Shown here: positions 1 through 10,434 of the stretch, piece by piece
How positions within the stretch are numbered: the first letter of the stretch is position 1
How the letters are laid out: the number at the start of each line of letters is the position of its first letter
From: Marasmius tenuissimus
Taxonomy: Eukaryota; Basidiomycota; Agaricomycetes; Agaricales; Marasmiaceae
Direction: 5' to 3'
DNA length: 64,000 bases
Assembly (NCBI GenBank): GCA_029532415.1
Contig: JAQOTA010000068.1
Span: 620,001-684,000, forward strand
Program-made: the position numbers and the translations under genes
The notes under the pieces: model-generated
The model's database searches: none
Told to the model about the DNA's origin: nothing
What the model saw: the letters and a program-made list of their open reading frames with translations, nothing else

Positions 1-369
1 TAGGTTCGATGATAATGAGCAGACACATAACGAGCCTCGTAGCACGGATCAAGACCTTCGAATAGCACAAGAGGCTTTTGCAAGTGTTAATCAATGTATC
101 TGAGAGTTCAAATGTGCCCTGAGTTTAAGAGGCGCGAAATCCTAGAGCAGACACATAGCTAGTCCGTCTATATCGCTAACCGTCTTTCGCACGAGAGGCA
201 CGTCAACTCTTCGGATTCCCGGTCTTCTTACGTGCACAGTTCACTGTTATCGTCTTCTCTCTGCATTTGATCGCCTCTATTACGGTTGCCACCTAGCCCA
301 AGCCCGTGGGAGTAGAGTTGGAGTCATAGAGGCTAAAGAGGGGCTCATGTTGGGTTGGTATATTCCTCA

Positions 370-540
370 TAAAGGTTGAAAGCGAGCAAGAATTAGTCTG
401 GTTGCTGGTTGTCGGAAGTGTGGTAAAACTGAGACAAGTCGCTGATAGTTGTGCGCCACGGCATCTGAGCAGCGATGTGAAAATCAAAAGGTCAGTATTG
501 AGGGGAATAGAGAGATCCTGGTCGGTGGGCGCAAAATCAC
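370..540 (+). repeat. Dispersed repeat, copy 1 (partner near 38.9 kb)
   Basis: The stretch around GTTGCTGGTTGTCGG and further on AAAAGGTCAGTA, GGGGAA and AGAGAG recurs in the same order and orientation at about 38900-39060. The copies are diverged. No protein is conserved between them, so I treat them as decayed copies of an unknown repeat. The rest of 1-1250 holds only short unsupported ORFs and I see no gene in it. Confidence 0.5.
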
Positions 541-1462
541 TAAGAAACAGTTGTCACCAAGTGACTACAGTCATCTACCGGTCAATGATACAACATCGTA
601 TAAATGAGACACCCCGATATTCCATCCTATTCTGAGCAATCCACGGTCTTTATATACCCCCTAATACATAATATCAACCATCATAGTGCTGCTTTTGGTG
701 GAGGAACGACCGGGCCATTGCAAACAGTGAAATCAGTGAATTTGATACAAACTTTGGTGGGTGGGAATTTCCCATCAATGCGCCAAAATCTAGCGGGGAA
801 GGAGACACACTCGATGGGACGAGTCTTCCACACCCTTGACACACAAAAGAGGGCCAAGGTTATGTTTTATAGGCCTGATCTAGTATATAACTCAAAGCAC
901 AAGGTCCAGGAGCCCGGAATACCTTCTCCAGCCCCAAAATAGTCCCAAGAAGTCCAGTAATCATTTTCTGAATATTTTCCTGCATCTATATCATCACAGA
1001 AACAATGTGATACAATAAAAGATACATATCCTGGTCTCAAGTAAATATATGAGAGTGGTAGAATGAGGGCAAGGTGCAAAAAACTTGTTTGTATCATTGA
1101 CCGATCTTGTATCATTGACTGGTAGATGACTGTACTGTGTGGATGTTGCGAGAAGAGGGAATGGTGTTGAGTCATCATTCTCTCGCTCGGTTGGAGTCTG
1201 ATGCTGGTGAGTTCCAACTTCCTCACCGGTGCATCTTCGTCTCATCCGTGCCAATCAGCAGAATATAAGAGCCTGTTCGGACTCGGTCCGATGCGGTCTT
1301 GGGTCTGACGAATTCTCCAGACCGAGAAAATTCCCACGCGAGTGCACTGCCACTCGCTCACCCAAAATTTGTAGAATATTCTAGTGTCCAAGTCGTCTAT
1401 CTATCTGTCGTGTCCCGTACACTCTTCCAATTCACGCTTTATCCCCACTTTTCGCGCTTCCC

Positions 1463-1536
1463 ATGACTTCCAACCGGAAAAAGCCTGGCCGCGGGAAGGG
1501 TTATCAGCATATTCGTGGTGTCACACGGCACTCTAC
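1463..1536 (+). pseudogene. Short basic N-terminal ORF cut by a miniature element
   Basis: An ATG opens a basic peptide (MTSNRKKPGRGKGYQHIRG) that runs straight into the GGGCA-rich element beginning at 1537, and the frame beyond has the composition of the element. It may be the first exon of a gene disrupted by insertion, or a chance ORF. No homolog is recognised and no continuation was found after 2124. Confidence 0.2.
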
Positions 1537-2124
1537 TAGTGTTGTCAGGGCAGGGCAGGGCAGCTTACCCTGGGGTAGGGCAGGGTTTCTCAGGGCGAGG
1601 GCGACCAAAAATCCATGCCCTTGCCTTCTGCCCTACCATGCCCTGACCTAGGGCGGGCAAGGGCCATGCCCCAGGCAGATCTACAAGTCATGAACCCTGT
1701 CTAAATGATTTTCTATGTGGCTATAAGGAATGGTGAGTGACTACAATTAGCTCGAAAAACCATATGAAACATACCTATGGGCTCACTGAAACTATTTCTG
1801 GGTTAATCTGGGGCATGGGTGAGTATGTAAGTCTTAGGCCAAGTTTGAGAACAGTGGATACCAGCTGTTTAGAGCTGAAAGATACGAAAAATAACAGTGG
1901 AGAGTCACTATGACTTGAGTTATTAGCTTCTGGGGTGTTGGAGAAGCACTAACGGGCTGTTGCGGCTGATGCTGGCCAGTCTCACGCCAAGAAGAGCTGC
2001 CCCGAGCAATCACCCCGGGCGAGGGCAATCCGAAATCCAAACCCTCACCCTCTGCCCTCTTCTGCCCTCACTTAGGGCAGGGCAGGGCAAACTCGCCCGG
2101 GGCGAGGCAAGGCAGGGTACTGTA
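1537..2124. mobile_element. Miniature element 1, GGGCA-rich
   Basis: The left end reads TAGTGTTGTC followed by GGGCAGGGCAGGGCAG; the right end is GGCAGGGTACTGTA. Two diverged direct copies of a roughly 70-bp block (GGGCGAGGGC, AAATCCA, TCTGCCCT, TAGGGC) lie near 1589-1655 and 2018-2085. No coding capacity is visible. The left end matches the end motif (TA)GTGTTRCC of two other elements in this window (23140-23765, 38216-38453). The right boundary is less certain. Confidence 0.5.
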
Positions 2125-2156
2125 CTGGTGTGTAGAGTGACTCTACACACCAGTAC
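2122..2156. repeat. Perfect 17-bp palindrome with 1-nt centre
   Basis: GTACTGGTGTGTAGAGT is followed by one G and its exact reverse complement. It sits at the right edge of miniature element 1. It could be the meeting point of two element ends or a hairpin. No gene is attached to it. Confidence 0.85.
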
Positions 2157-2429
2157 CTAACCGCCGACAAGATTTCTGACTCGGCCAATTGTATTTGGAT
2201 ACAGCCTGGCCATACCGAGGTAGGGTAACTCTGTTTTCTTGAGGACTTTGTGATGCGCGGCCTATCGGTAATAACTGATTGATTTTGCAAGGTTTCTTGA
2301 GATGTTAGAGCGGCTCAAGCACAGCCTCCACACGATGCGAAGACACCAATAGTTTCAGACTCTCGTGCCACACCTATCACACCCAGTCCTTCACAATCAT
2401 TCAGCAGAGTACATCAGGAAAAAGCCCCC

Positions 2430-2610
2430 TGGCTTTGCGTGAACCTGGGAATATGGTGCTTGTATTGAATCCTCCGGTTACTCTGGAGGTGCCGGGATTT
2501 CCCAGGTTCGCCCAGGTCAGTGGCCAGTTCCCAGGTTCACCCAGTGAGCTTGGGCAAACTCGACAAGTGGGCCGTTGTGACGGGTTGCTAGGATAGGTTA
2601 GGACAACTTG
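2430..2610. repeat. Low-complexity CAGGTT/CCCAGG region
   Basis: Repeated CCCAGGTTCNCCCAG-like words in both orientations give an imperfect foldback. A similar composition appears at about 23930-24070. This looks like a decayed miniature element. The flanks 2157-2430 and 2610-2916 contain no recognisable gene. Confidence 0.35.
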
Positions 2611-2916
2611 GGGGAAACTTGAGGTACTCATAGCGTGCATAAAGTAGTAGATCATGAAATTGAGTAGTATTGATTATAATAGTACAATAGAATGAAACTG
2701 AAGATAGCTACCTACTCCAGAATCCAAGTGACAAACACCAAGCCACCGACCTAATTGCTGACAGCATTGCGAGCCAATTTGACGCAGCCTCCTTCCACCA
2801 ACTATGACCGTCATTCCCCACACATCTTCCCTGTGCTCCAAAACAGTCCAAGATCCAATTATCCTACTCATTGTTCAAGTCGTATATCCCTTGTCGCATC
2901 CAGCCTTTGCTGTGTA

Positions 2917-4381
2917 CTAGAACATCTTGTAACGTTGGACGGATTGAAGATGGTTGGTGAAATAATGTTCTGCTTTGTCCAGCACATTCCCTGAGGTCCA
3001 GTCGCCTTCCTGGGGTGATTTTTTGAAGTTTGGGAGTAACATGCAAGTTTGACGTATGTTACACAGCGGTATAATCGACCACTGTGGGGTCACCTTATCC
3101 TGACCATAAGCTTTGGAAACAGAGCTGAACTCGTGAAGATCGTGTTTGTGGGGGGTTTTGGTAGCTTTGCTGTACCATTCTATGTAGGCCAGGGGATATG
3201 TCAACCATGACTTGTGAGCCTTGAATGATCCCAGACCAGGTAGGACTACAACTTCCGGGAGTTTAAAGATCACCTGAACTCTCCCGATACGAGTTCCTAG
3301 CAAAGATTAAGTACATTGCAGTTGCAAAGCGGGAAGTGCTTACCTGTGAGGCTGCTTACAGTGTCTGTGTCCCCAGTTAGGACGATGACAGGATCCTTCC
3401 GCTCTGGTGAGCAATGGACTGTTTCTTGTACTTTGTTCCCCTCATGATTTTCCCATGTGAATTTGAGGGTATGATATACATCCAAAGTACAGAAAGGAAC
3501 CTCGCTGAGTCGAGACTGTTGGTGCAACGAGAGAAAGGCAGTTAGATGCTGGATAAAATGCTTCACATTGTGCAGAGTTTCGATGGTTGCAATTGACTGG
3601 GTGGCAGATGGTGCCTTAGTGAGTTTCATGCCCCGCCTTTCCTGGAGGACGAGGGCTAGAGGGGGTTCTTTCTCTTTCTCGTTACTGGAGCTCTGCTCAG
3701 GCATTGGTTGTGTGGGTTCCGACACCTCTTTTCTTGCTGCCTCCTCCCTCTCTTTCTTCTTCTTCTCCTCCGCAAGGGCTTTGAGCCGTTCACGTTGCCC
3801 GTGTGCAATATAACAATCAAACGCAGCGACATTCTCCTGACGCAAGAGCCATGTGGTCATTTGTGGGAACTCGTTCCTCTTGTTCGACGCCCTCCAACCC
3901 TTCTTTGCGAAAACAATATGAAGCCTCTTGAACATCTCAGTATTGTAGTTATCAGTAGCACCAAACAGTCGAATCATCTGGATATAATGAACTAATGAGT
4001 GGAACTTTGGGATGTTAAAGTCTTCCTGAGTACTGGACTCAATGAAGGCGTCACGATTTTCTTCCCACATGTCAAGTGAGTGTTGCATTTTGGCGAGAGT
4101 TTCGTCACCATGGATCGCAAACTGTGCCAGATAAATGAAATCAAGGATAGCATGGCAGGCCTTGATTGCAGGACTGGGCATATTGGATCCGATGAGACAT
4201 GCAAGCAGAATTTTCGCCATATGTTTCCTCTCCATCCCACTAATCTGTGAAAGCGCTGACCAGCCCTTCCTGAAATGTCTTGTCCCATGGCTCTTGGGAG
4301 ACACTGTACTCAGTGATCGAGTTCGTCCTCAGACATGATCGCCTGGCACCATTTGACCAGATGCTTGAATACACCTTGATA
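2917..4381 (-). pseudogene. Plavaka transposase, C-terminal part
   Basis: This is the 3' half of a Plavaka-type DNA transposase gene, the group related to CACTA elements. In order it encodes HQLYQGVFKHLVKW, SHGTRHFRKGW, AILDFIYLAQFAIH, FNIPKFHSLVHY and NTEMFKRLHIVFAKKGWRAS, then a Lys/Glu-rich linker, an intron near 3303-3350 (GTAAGC to CTAG), and the terminal block with YIEWYS and WTSGNVLD. Those blocks are typical of the family's C-terminal half. A TGA at 4310-4312 and a one-base frame change just after it break the reading frame. The coding sequence stops abruptly at 4389/4390, where the Mutator-like element begins; the missing N-terminal half lies at 13577-15188. Plavaka assignment is firm; precise element ends were not found. 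Confidence 0.85.
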
Positions 4382-4389
4382 TAGTTGAT
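4382..4389. repeat. Left 8-bp target-site duplication
   Basis: TAGTTGAT precedes GGGGCCTATC and is repeated at 13569-13576 directly after GTATGCCCC. Removing 4390-13568 plus one copy joins the two Plavaka fragments in frame through the LHQLYQG codons. Confidence 0.92.
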
Positions 4390-4813
4390 GGGGCCTATCT
4401 AAAGTAGCGTTCCATATGTACGCTACTGTCATGAGTTGAGAAATACTTCCATCTCGACTCATTGACTCATGAACTCCCGACGGGCCGGATGAATTCAGCT
4501 GACGCCCGCAAGTCCTTACAGGCACTGAATGTCTCCAAAACCGACCAATACCGGAGCCCCGCAGTCATTGAATAGCTGCGCGGGGCATCCTGTATTTTAA
4601 TTCTCAAAGTATCCACCACCACGCAGCTTACTCCTACCGCAGCACCTGTTTATTTTGCCCGCAGACATTAGGGCCTGACAGTCCTAATCGGTAAGTTCTC
4701 TTGTTTTCGTCTACTGCGGAAAATCTATTGATTTTCCCTTCCCGAGATTCTATAAAAGTTCCCGGACCGTAGGTACGAATTGCCCGTGTACTAGACAGTC
4801 AGAAATGTATAAA

Positions 4814-4845
4814 AGACTGAGGATTTCGTGTGAAATCCTCAGTCT
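4814..4845. repeat. 14-bp perfect hairpin beside a TATA-like box
   Basis: AGACTGAGGATTTC, a GTGT loop and the exact complement lie right after TATAAAAG (about 4809-4816). The position is in the non-coding left arm of the Mutator-like element. It could be a small structured RNA or a short foldback insertion; nothing decides between them. Confidence 0.8.
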
Positions 4846-5375
4846 AGATATTTTGCGCCCCTCCCGTGTTTTCTTTTGCCCCTACTGTTGTTTCTGCCCT
4901 ATTTCTCTGTGCTGTTTCATCTCCCCTCCTCTATTCTCTATTTTCCCGTGTTCTTTGATAGCCTTAGCTGTCTTTGATTGCTCCCTCAACTCTCCATTTG
5001 CTTTACGGCACTTTTTGTGCAAGCTTTAGTATCCTCTCTCCCGTTTTCACACATTTCCGAGTCCCTCGCGTTCTCATAGATACATATTAACTCTATATAT
5101 CATAATAGAGTTTCTACGTGTGTTCTACTATTTTGTGTGATTCTAAGAGCCATTCTAAGAGTCCCGCATCAATTTCCAAGTCCTAATTCCCTGTATTCCG
5201 TGTTTGGTACTTACTAGAATTATCTACAAGTATCAACGGTTCTTTGAACAGACATTTTGCTTACTCAATCCTACCTGTTGTTGTGTTGTGTTTCAAGTTC
5301 ACGATTGCCGTATAAGTCTTGAAATCTTGCTAGTCAAGTGCATCGGTTTTAGTTGTCAGCTTCGTCACAGCTACT

Positions 5376-5425
5376 GTACGCTACTGGTACGCTACCGGTA
5401 CGCTACCGGTACGCTACTGGTACGT
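5376..5425 (+). repeat. Subterminal TACGCTACYGG array (left arm)
   Basis: Four to five copies of an 11-bp unit (TACGCTACTGG or TACGCTACCGG). The same word appears once close to the left terminus (about 4418-4427) and in a larger array at the right end (13376-13560). Clustered subterminal repeats of this kind are usual transposase binding sites. Confidence 0.75.
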
Positions 5426-6105
5426 CAATTTCACATTTTGATGTGCAAGGTACGCCAATTGATGGGTAAGCACAGCCACCCACTCTTGGTGAGCGTAGGC
5501 GGCCTCTCACCATCTCGAAATATTTATCCTGCTCCTTGTTGATAGACGATCTGTCTTCGTCACCACCTGGTAGATGGTACTGTCACTCAGTTGCGATCTT
5601 TGACAACAGTCGCCCCTCGAGACGACTGTACTACTTCTGCGGGTCTACAGTACATCGACACTAATGCATGCGCAAAAATTGCCTGATTGGATATTGCTAC
5701 TATCCATGGGCATCAGTAGACGAAAAGCAAATCTAGCCATCGGTATTATTTACTATCTGGACCAACAGAGCGAAATGAACTTGAGGACGCCTCCAACAAA
5801 CCTCATTCCCAGGCACCGAGGTGTTTTCTCAGGGCTGGATCTTCTCTGCAATACGTCTTTCAGGCTGGCTCATGTAAACGTAAGGCTGACAGAGGTCAGA
5901 ATATATAGCTTGAGATAATTGCTGACACTCCCTTTTGGGTACTTTGAGCCTCCCGAGTTTGTGAGAAGCTAAACTGATTGAAAAGATTTGATCAATGTCT
6001 CGTGCGGTGTTAGGGTAGCAATGGAGCGTTGGTTCGCGACCGTGAGTGATATATCGAGAAATACACCATCATAGATGTCAAGTACGCGACCATGAGAAGT
6101 ATGTA

Positions 6106-6420
6106 CGCTAGGTATGCCAGTGTGAACGTTAGGTATGTTACTATGTACGCTAGGTACGCTACTATGTACGCTAGGTACACTACTATGTACGCTAGGTACA
6201 CTACTATGTATGCTAGGTACGTTATTATGTACGCTAGGTACGTTACTATGTATGCTAGGTACGCTACTTTGGAACTTCAGGTACGCTACTCGGGACACTA
6301 TGTACGCTACTCAGAACACTATGTACGCTACTTTGGAACTTCAGGTACGCTTCTTTGGCATCATCTACGCTACTCTGAACGCCAGCTTGAATGTTAGGTA
6401 CGCGACTTCACAGAGGAGGT
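6106..6420 (+). repeat. 21-bp tandem array TACTATGTACGCTAGGTACRY
   Basis: About six good 21-bp units run between 6128 and 6264, followed by looser TACGCTACT copies to about 6420. The repeat is open in several frames on both strands (YARY-like and SVPSVHS-like peptides), which is a by-product of the period and not a gene. The GTACGCTA core ties it to the other subterminal arrays. Confidence 0.8.
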
Positions 6421-6651
6421 ACGTCAGTCGGGAAGATCACAAACGGGACTTAGATTAGAAGAGACATGTTTTAAATACAAAATCATGATTCGGTGTTTAT
6501 CTTTAGTAATAATTCTACTCGCTGAACTGTCTACAAATATCCTTTCGTCTACGAGGACTTTGACCTGTACCTAGGCGTTGCGCGTGGTCGGGTTCTCCGC
6601 TGAGTTTTTACATTATCCTGTGACTTCTCCCCTTGTTTTTTCTGATTCAAC

Positions 6652-6939
6652 TCAAACCACGTCAGAGTATAATGGTCCTCTTTGTACCTCTTCCCAACCT
6701 AGGACTTTGTGAGGTAGTGGCTTAGTATCGGTAAGGCTTGAACGTACCTCCTCATTGTCCCAAACATGATACACCTTTCCTTGGCTATCGGGGAAGTACG
6801 AATAAGGGTCCCAGTTATCTTGGTGAATGCCCACGTCAAGCCCCCATTGCTGATTTCCTGCCGGACCGGGGTTGAGATCGGGAGAAAACATGGCATCTTC
6901 GAGGAGAGTGAGTGCTTGGCGATCAACATCTTCAACCAT
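6652..6939 (-). CDS. Small acidic hypothetical protein inside the Mutator-like element
   Basis: A 95-residue ORF begins MVEDVDRQALTLLEDAMF and ends in GPLYSDVV. It is rich in Asp, Pro and Trp and has no membrane segment or recognised motif. It lies divergently from the protease/PHD gene. The most upstream in-frame ATG of that gene (6766) would overlap it on the other strand, so one of the two 5' ends is wrong. It may be a separate small cargo gene or an exon of a longer minus-strand gene. Confidence 0.4.
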   Translation of the reverse strand: MVEDVDRQALTLLEDAMFSPDLNPGPAGNQQWGLDVGIHQDNWDPYSYFPDSQGKVYHVWDNEEVRSSLTDTKPLPHKVLGWEEVQRGPLYSDVV

Positions 6940-9900
6940 AGGTTGTGGCCGTCCATCCTGAGTGAGCCCACTCTCAACTCAGTTGGTGCTCTTGGGGAGG
7001 GCAAAACTGATCTGGAACGTCGACAGGAGGCGCAAGAAAAGTGGGGCCAAACCAAAAAAAGCCGCACAGCAGCCGCAATAAATGAAAGGGAGAAGCGACG
7101 GCGACTTCCTGTAACAGATGCTCGGCCGCCAGATACAATCCGCGCCTTACTTGCCCAGTCTGGTCGGAAACGTAAACGACAGTCCTCTGAGAAACCTTCT
7201 ATTGCTCAAAAAAAGGTACTGGGCTTGTCGTTGTATTTGATCCACTCTACTGACCAATGAATAGCGTAAACAAACAAGCCCGGAGAATGAATCCTTCTCT
7301 GACAGTGACACGGTACGTATTAGATCACAAGTTGGGCTGCCATTAATTGCCAAATTTCAATTCCCCTTAGCCCCTCGCAACTTTACAGCCAGCTTCTCCC
7401 AAACCACCCTCCAGCCACCGCTCTACAACTACTACCGTCACGCCTCGATGCAAGGACCGCCGTAGGAGTTCACTCAATCTGGTATCCTCACCAATACGCC
7501 CGCTCAAGTCACCCCTCGTCAAACGTATCTGATCTGGACATGAGCTAGGACCTAGTAATATCAACTCATCACCCAAGAAAGTCACATTCAATGACGTTAT
7601 TGGGCATGCTATTCCCTCCCGTTCCACCACAGTCGTATCCAACTCAGACAGATGCATTCAAACCGACTACAGCACTGAGACTCAACCGAACGGGGACATG
7701 TGGTTGTTTATTACTTCTGGGCTGGATCAATTGATTGGCCCAAAGTGGGGCAATCACTCATGCTGGCTCAACAGCCCATTGGAGTGTACCTTCTGGACCA
7801 CAGCTCGGACTGTGAAGTCCCTCGAGAACATTATGGCAATGGAGGGAGGATCGGACCTCGGGATCACTATCATTCTTCGAATTATCAGCAGCCGAAGGCT
7901 CAAACTCTTGAGCAATACCCCCGACAACATAATGGCCCAGGAGTTAGTGTCCACCAAGCAGACTCTCCGAGAGTACCTTGTCCTTGAGCACGATGGCTTC
8001 CCGAAAAATTGGACAAATTTTAGCACATTGGACAAGGAAGATAACGATCTCGGATGGCTAGCAGCTGCGCTTGATTACATTCCCCACAAACTTGCCAATC
8101 AACCACTCTCACCGGCTCAAATTGCCCTACAACATCATTTCTGCTTATGGGTCCTTCGATACCGATTTTGTTCGAGGGGTGAGCCCATACCGGATAATCA
8201 GGGCTCACAACCATGGGGACACTACTCGATTCAGTCCATTTCACGCAAGTATCCAATTCCCAACCTTTACATTCGTGATCACCAGCGCTACAGAGGCGAC
8301 TTCCAACGATATCTGAGTGCTCGCATAGAAGTAGGTGGGGTTGGTAAACCAATTGCCTGCTGGCGATCAGTGGATGGAAATGGATTGTGTACTGGAAGGG
8401 ATGGTGATTCACTATTGTTTGAACCTGTTGTTTCCCTTCCCCAGATTCTCATTACTCGTGTGGACACCAACGATGCAACTCCGCTCAACTCCGAATGTAC
8501 CAAGTGGAACTTCCCCCATCTCGTCTATCCATACGGTACCAATGCGTCCGCAAGAAAGGCTGGAGTTGTTTACAAGCTGGTCGCACGCACATTCTACAAC
8601 GGCGGTCACTATATCGCACGGTTTACCGCAGTAACCAGCACTGCTACTCGTCGAAGAGCTGTATTCAGCTATGATGGCATGCGCAACAACGGGTTTAGCA
8701 CTCGGGAAGCAAAGGGGGGCGTTGCAAAACTTCTCGGAGGCTCTGCCGTAGAGAACCTTCCTCCCGGCTACTACACATCAGCGGTCTTCTATGTTTTACA
8801 GGGCGGGAGATCGGCTCAGGACTGGGTTTGGAATCGTCAAACAGAAGCCCTGAGATCCATGGTTGGGATAGATCTCTCCAACTCAGCTGAAAAAGCCCGG
8901 ACAACGGAACCGACTTTTCAAAAGCAAGGATACTCAGAGGTTCCCTTGAACAATCAGTTTTGGCTATCAGCGGAGCAGAAGGCTGGAAGGGAAATACACA
9001 ATCGAAAGCGCGAGTACGAGGCTCCACCTATCAAGTCATCTGCCAGCAAATTTGGCGCAACTGAATTGGTTTCAGAGGTCACCCAAAGTGAGTTCGGTAA
9101 TCTGCAATCTCTTCATTTCACGGGGACTAAATTGAACCCAAGTTCAAACAATACATAAACACGACCAATCAGACCATCAGGTTGTCGAACATTGCAAACC
9201 AGAACCACCGGCTACACAAACAATGCCATCAGATGATGGAAACGAGTCCTTGATCTCGATGGATCGGCCTCCTTCTTCATCATCTCGCGGATCTGTAGTC
9301 CCTTTCCAATGTCGTTGTGGTGAAACTGAAGATGGTGATCGCCAAACCATCAAACAAAAGATCATTCAATGTGAGGCCCCTGGATGTGAGACGTGGCATC
9401 ATGTCGCATGTCAGCTGGGAGGTGAACGGGAGATCTCCAATACGTTCTATTGCCACATGTGTAATGGTGATCTTCCGGGATTCATGGGCAACCGATGGAA
9501 ACGGAAATTCCTTGACCGATTGTGAGTATCTCATTAGGTTTGGGTGAGTGTGCTTACAGACAAGGAACCTTAGGAAGGAAAGCATTGAAAAGGGGGAGAT
9601 ATACTTGATCAAAGACATCAAGTCCCGCCTGCAGTACGTTACCTGTTTGCGTCGGTCTAGTCGTGCTAAGTTGATACATATCCCAAGGTGGGGAATCATG
9701 ATTCTGGTCCTCGACGGTCTCTTTTACTACCCAGCCCGACTGATTGAGCCGGTATCAGGCACTTACTGGCGTGTAAAGTTCTGGAGAGGTAATGTCACGG
9801 GGCTGGGAGCAATCCATGAACCAGGGGACTATACCGAAGTTCATATCCAGAAAATAGTTGATGGGTTGTCCAACAACATTGAAGGGCGGCGGGCTATCCG

Positions 9901-10434
9901 GGTAAGCTTGTCTGTGTTCTGGTAAAATTTGCTTTCTAATGCAGGTTCAAGATTGGCCGGTTCATGACGACTCAAGAAAGCAATGAACTCGAGAACAAGC
10001 AAGAGTATCCCACACCAATGGAGTCCCGGAGATACACTACTGAGATCAACAACATACTGAGCCCCCACACGGAAGCGTTGCGAAAACTAATTTTCAACCC
10101 GGAAGATTGCGACCCTTCTGACTACCCAAGTTTACAGTACCAGAAAGAGCACAAAACTCGTATTGTGCCCTTGACTGGCGGGTTACCCCCGACGACACGA
10201 TCCCGAGTTATGAACTGGATGTACAATTTCATACCTGGTCTCAAGGTCCGAGAGGATCATACCTGGGTGACCGATGGTGGCCTTCAGGAAGCCCTCATGC
10301 GTCTGATTGCACACCGGGATGAAGGGGAATTCAGTGCTCTTGAGAGCTGTCCAAAGAAGAGACAGAAAAGGGATGAGTTCATTCGCGCCAGGGCTTGGGA
10401 CCGATTGGATCAGTACACTGTATCAACTATCTGA
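6766..10434 (+). CDS. Transposon cargo: USP-like cysteine protease joined to a PHD finger
   Basis: By splicing on GT-AG introns I read one polypeptide. First comes a basic N-terminal region (KWGQTKKSRTAAAINEREK). Then a peptidase of ubiquitin-hydrolase (C19-like) type: the Cys box is GNHSCWLNSPLE (Cys at 7761-7763), the His box GGHYIARF (His at 8607-8609), and the Asp box FSYDGM (Asp at 8673-8675). Then a PHD finger (CRCGE, CEAPGCETWHHVAC, FYCHMC; about 9310-9465), a block with DGLFYYPARLIEP that could be a small beta-barrel, and an unknown C-terminus ending in YTVSTI. Inferred introns: 7216-7264, 7313-7369, a 63-nt intron near 7481-7543 that removes a TGA, about 9087-9140 (joins protease and PHD frames), then three more before 9964. 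The start codon is unresolved; 6766 is only the most upstream in-frame ATG. All three protease boxes look intact. Role by inference: deubiquitinase-like action and chromatin reading by the transposon. Confidence 0.65.

Noticed and set aside
3297..4304. KDZ transposase with CxC domain as identity of the 3-15 kb gene
   Set aside because: The NTEMFKRLHIVFAKKGWRAS, HFRKGW and ATVAPVILATDKTQL blocks are of Plavaka type and no CxC cysteine cluster is present.
5340..6420. Short regularly spaced repeats that might suggest a CRISPR array
   Set aside because: Units are directly adjacent without unique spacers, and the organism is a eukaryote.
5969..6458. Repetitive ORFs on both strands (YARY-type and PSVHS-type peptides)
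   Set aside because: They are translations of the 21-bp tandem array, which is open in several frames because its period is a multiple of three.
7500..7545. Premature TGA in the protease/PHD gene
   Set aside because: A 63-nt GT-AG intron (about 7481-7543) removes it and keeps the frame, so I do not count it as damage.
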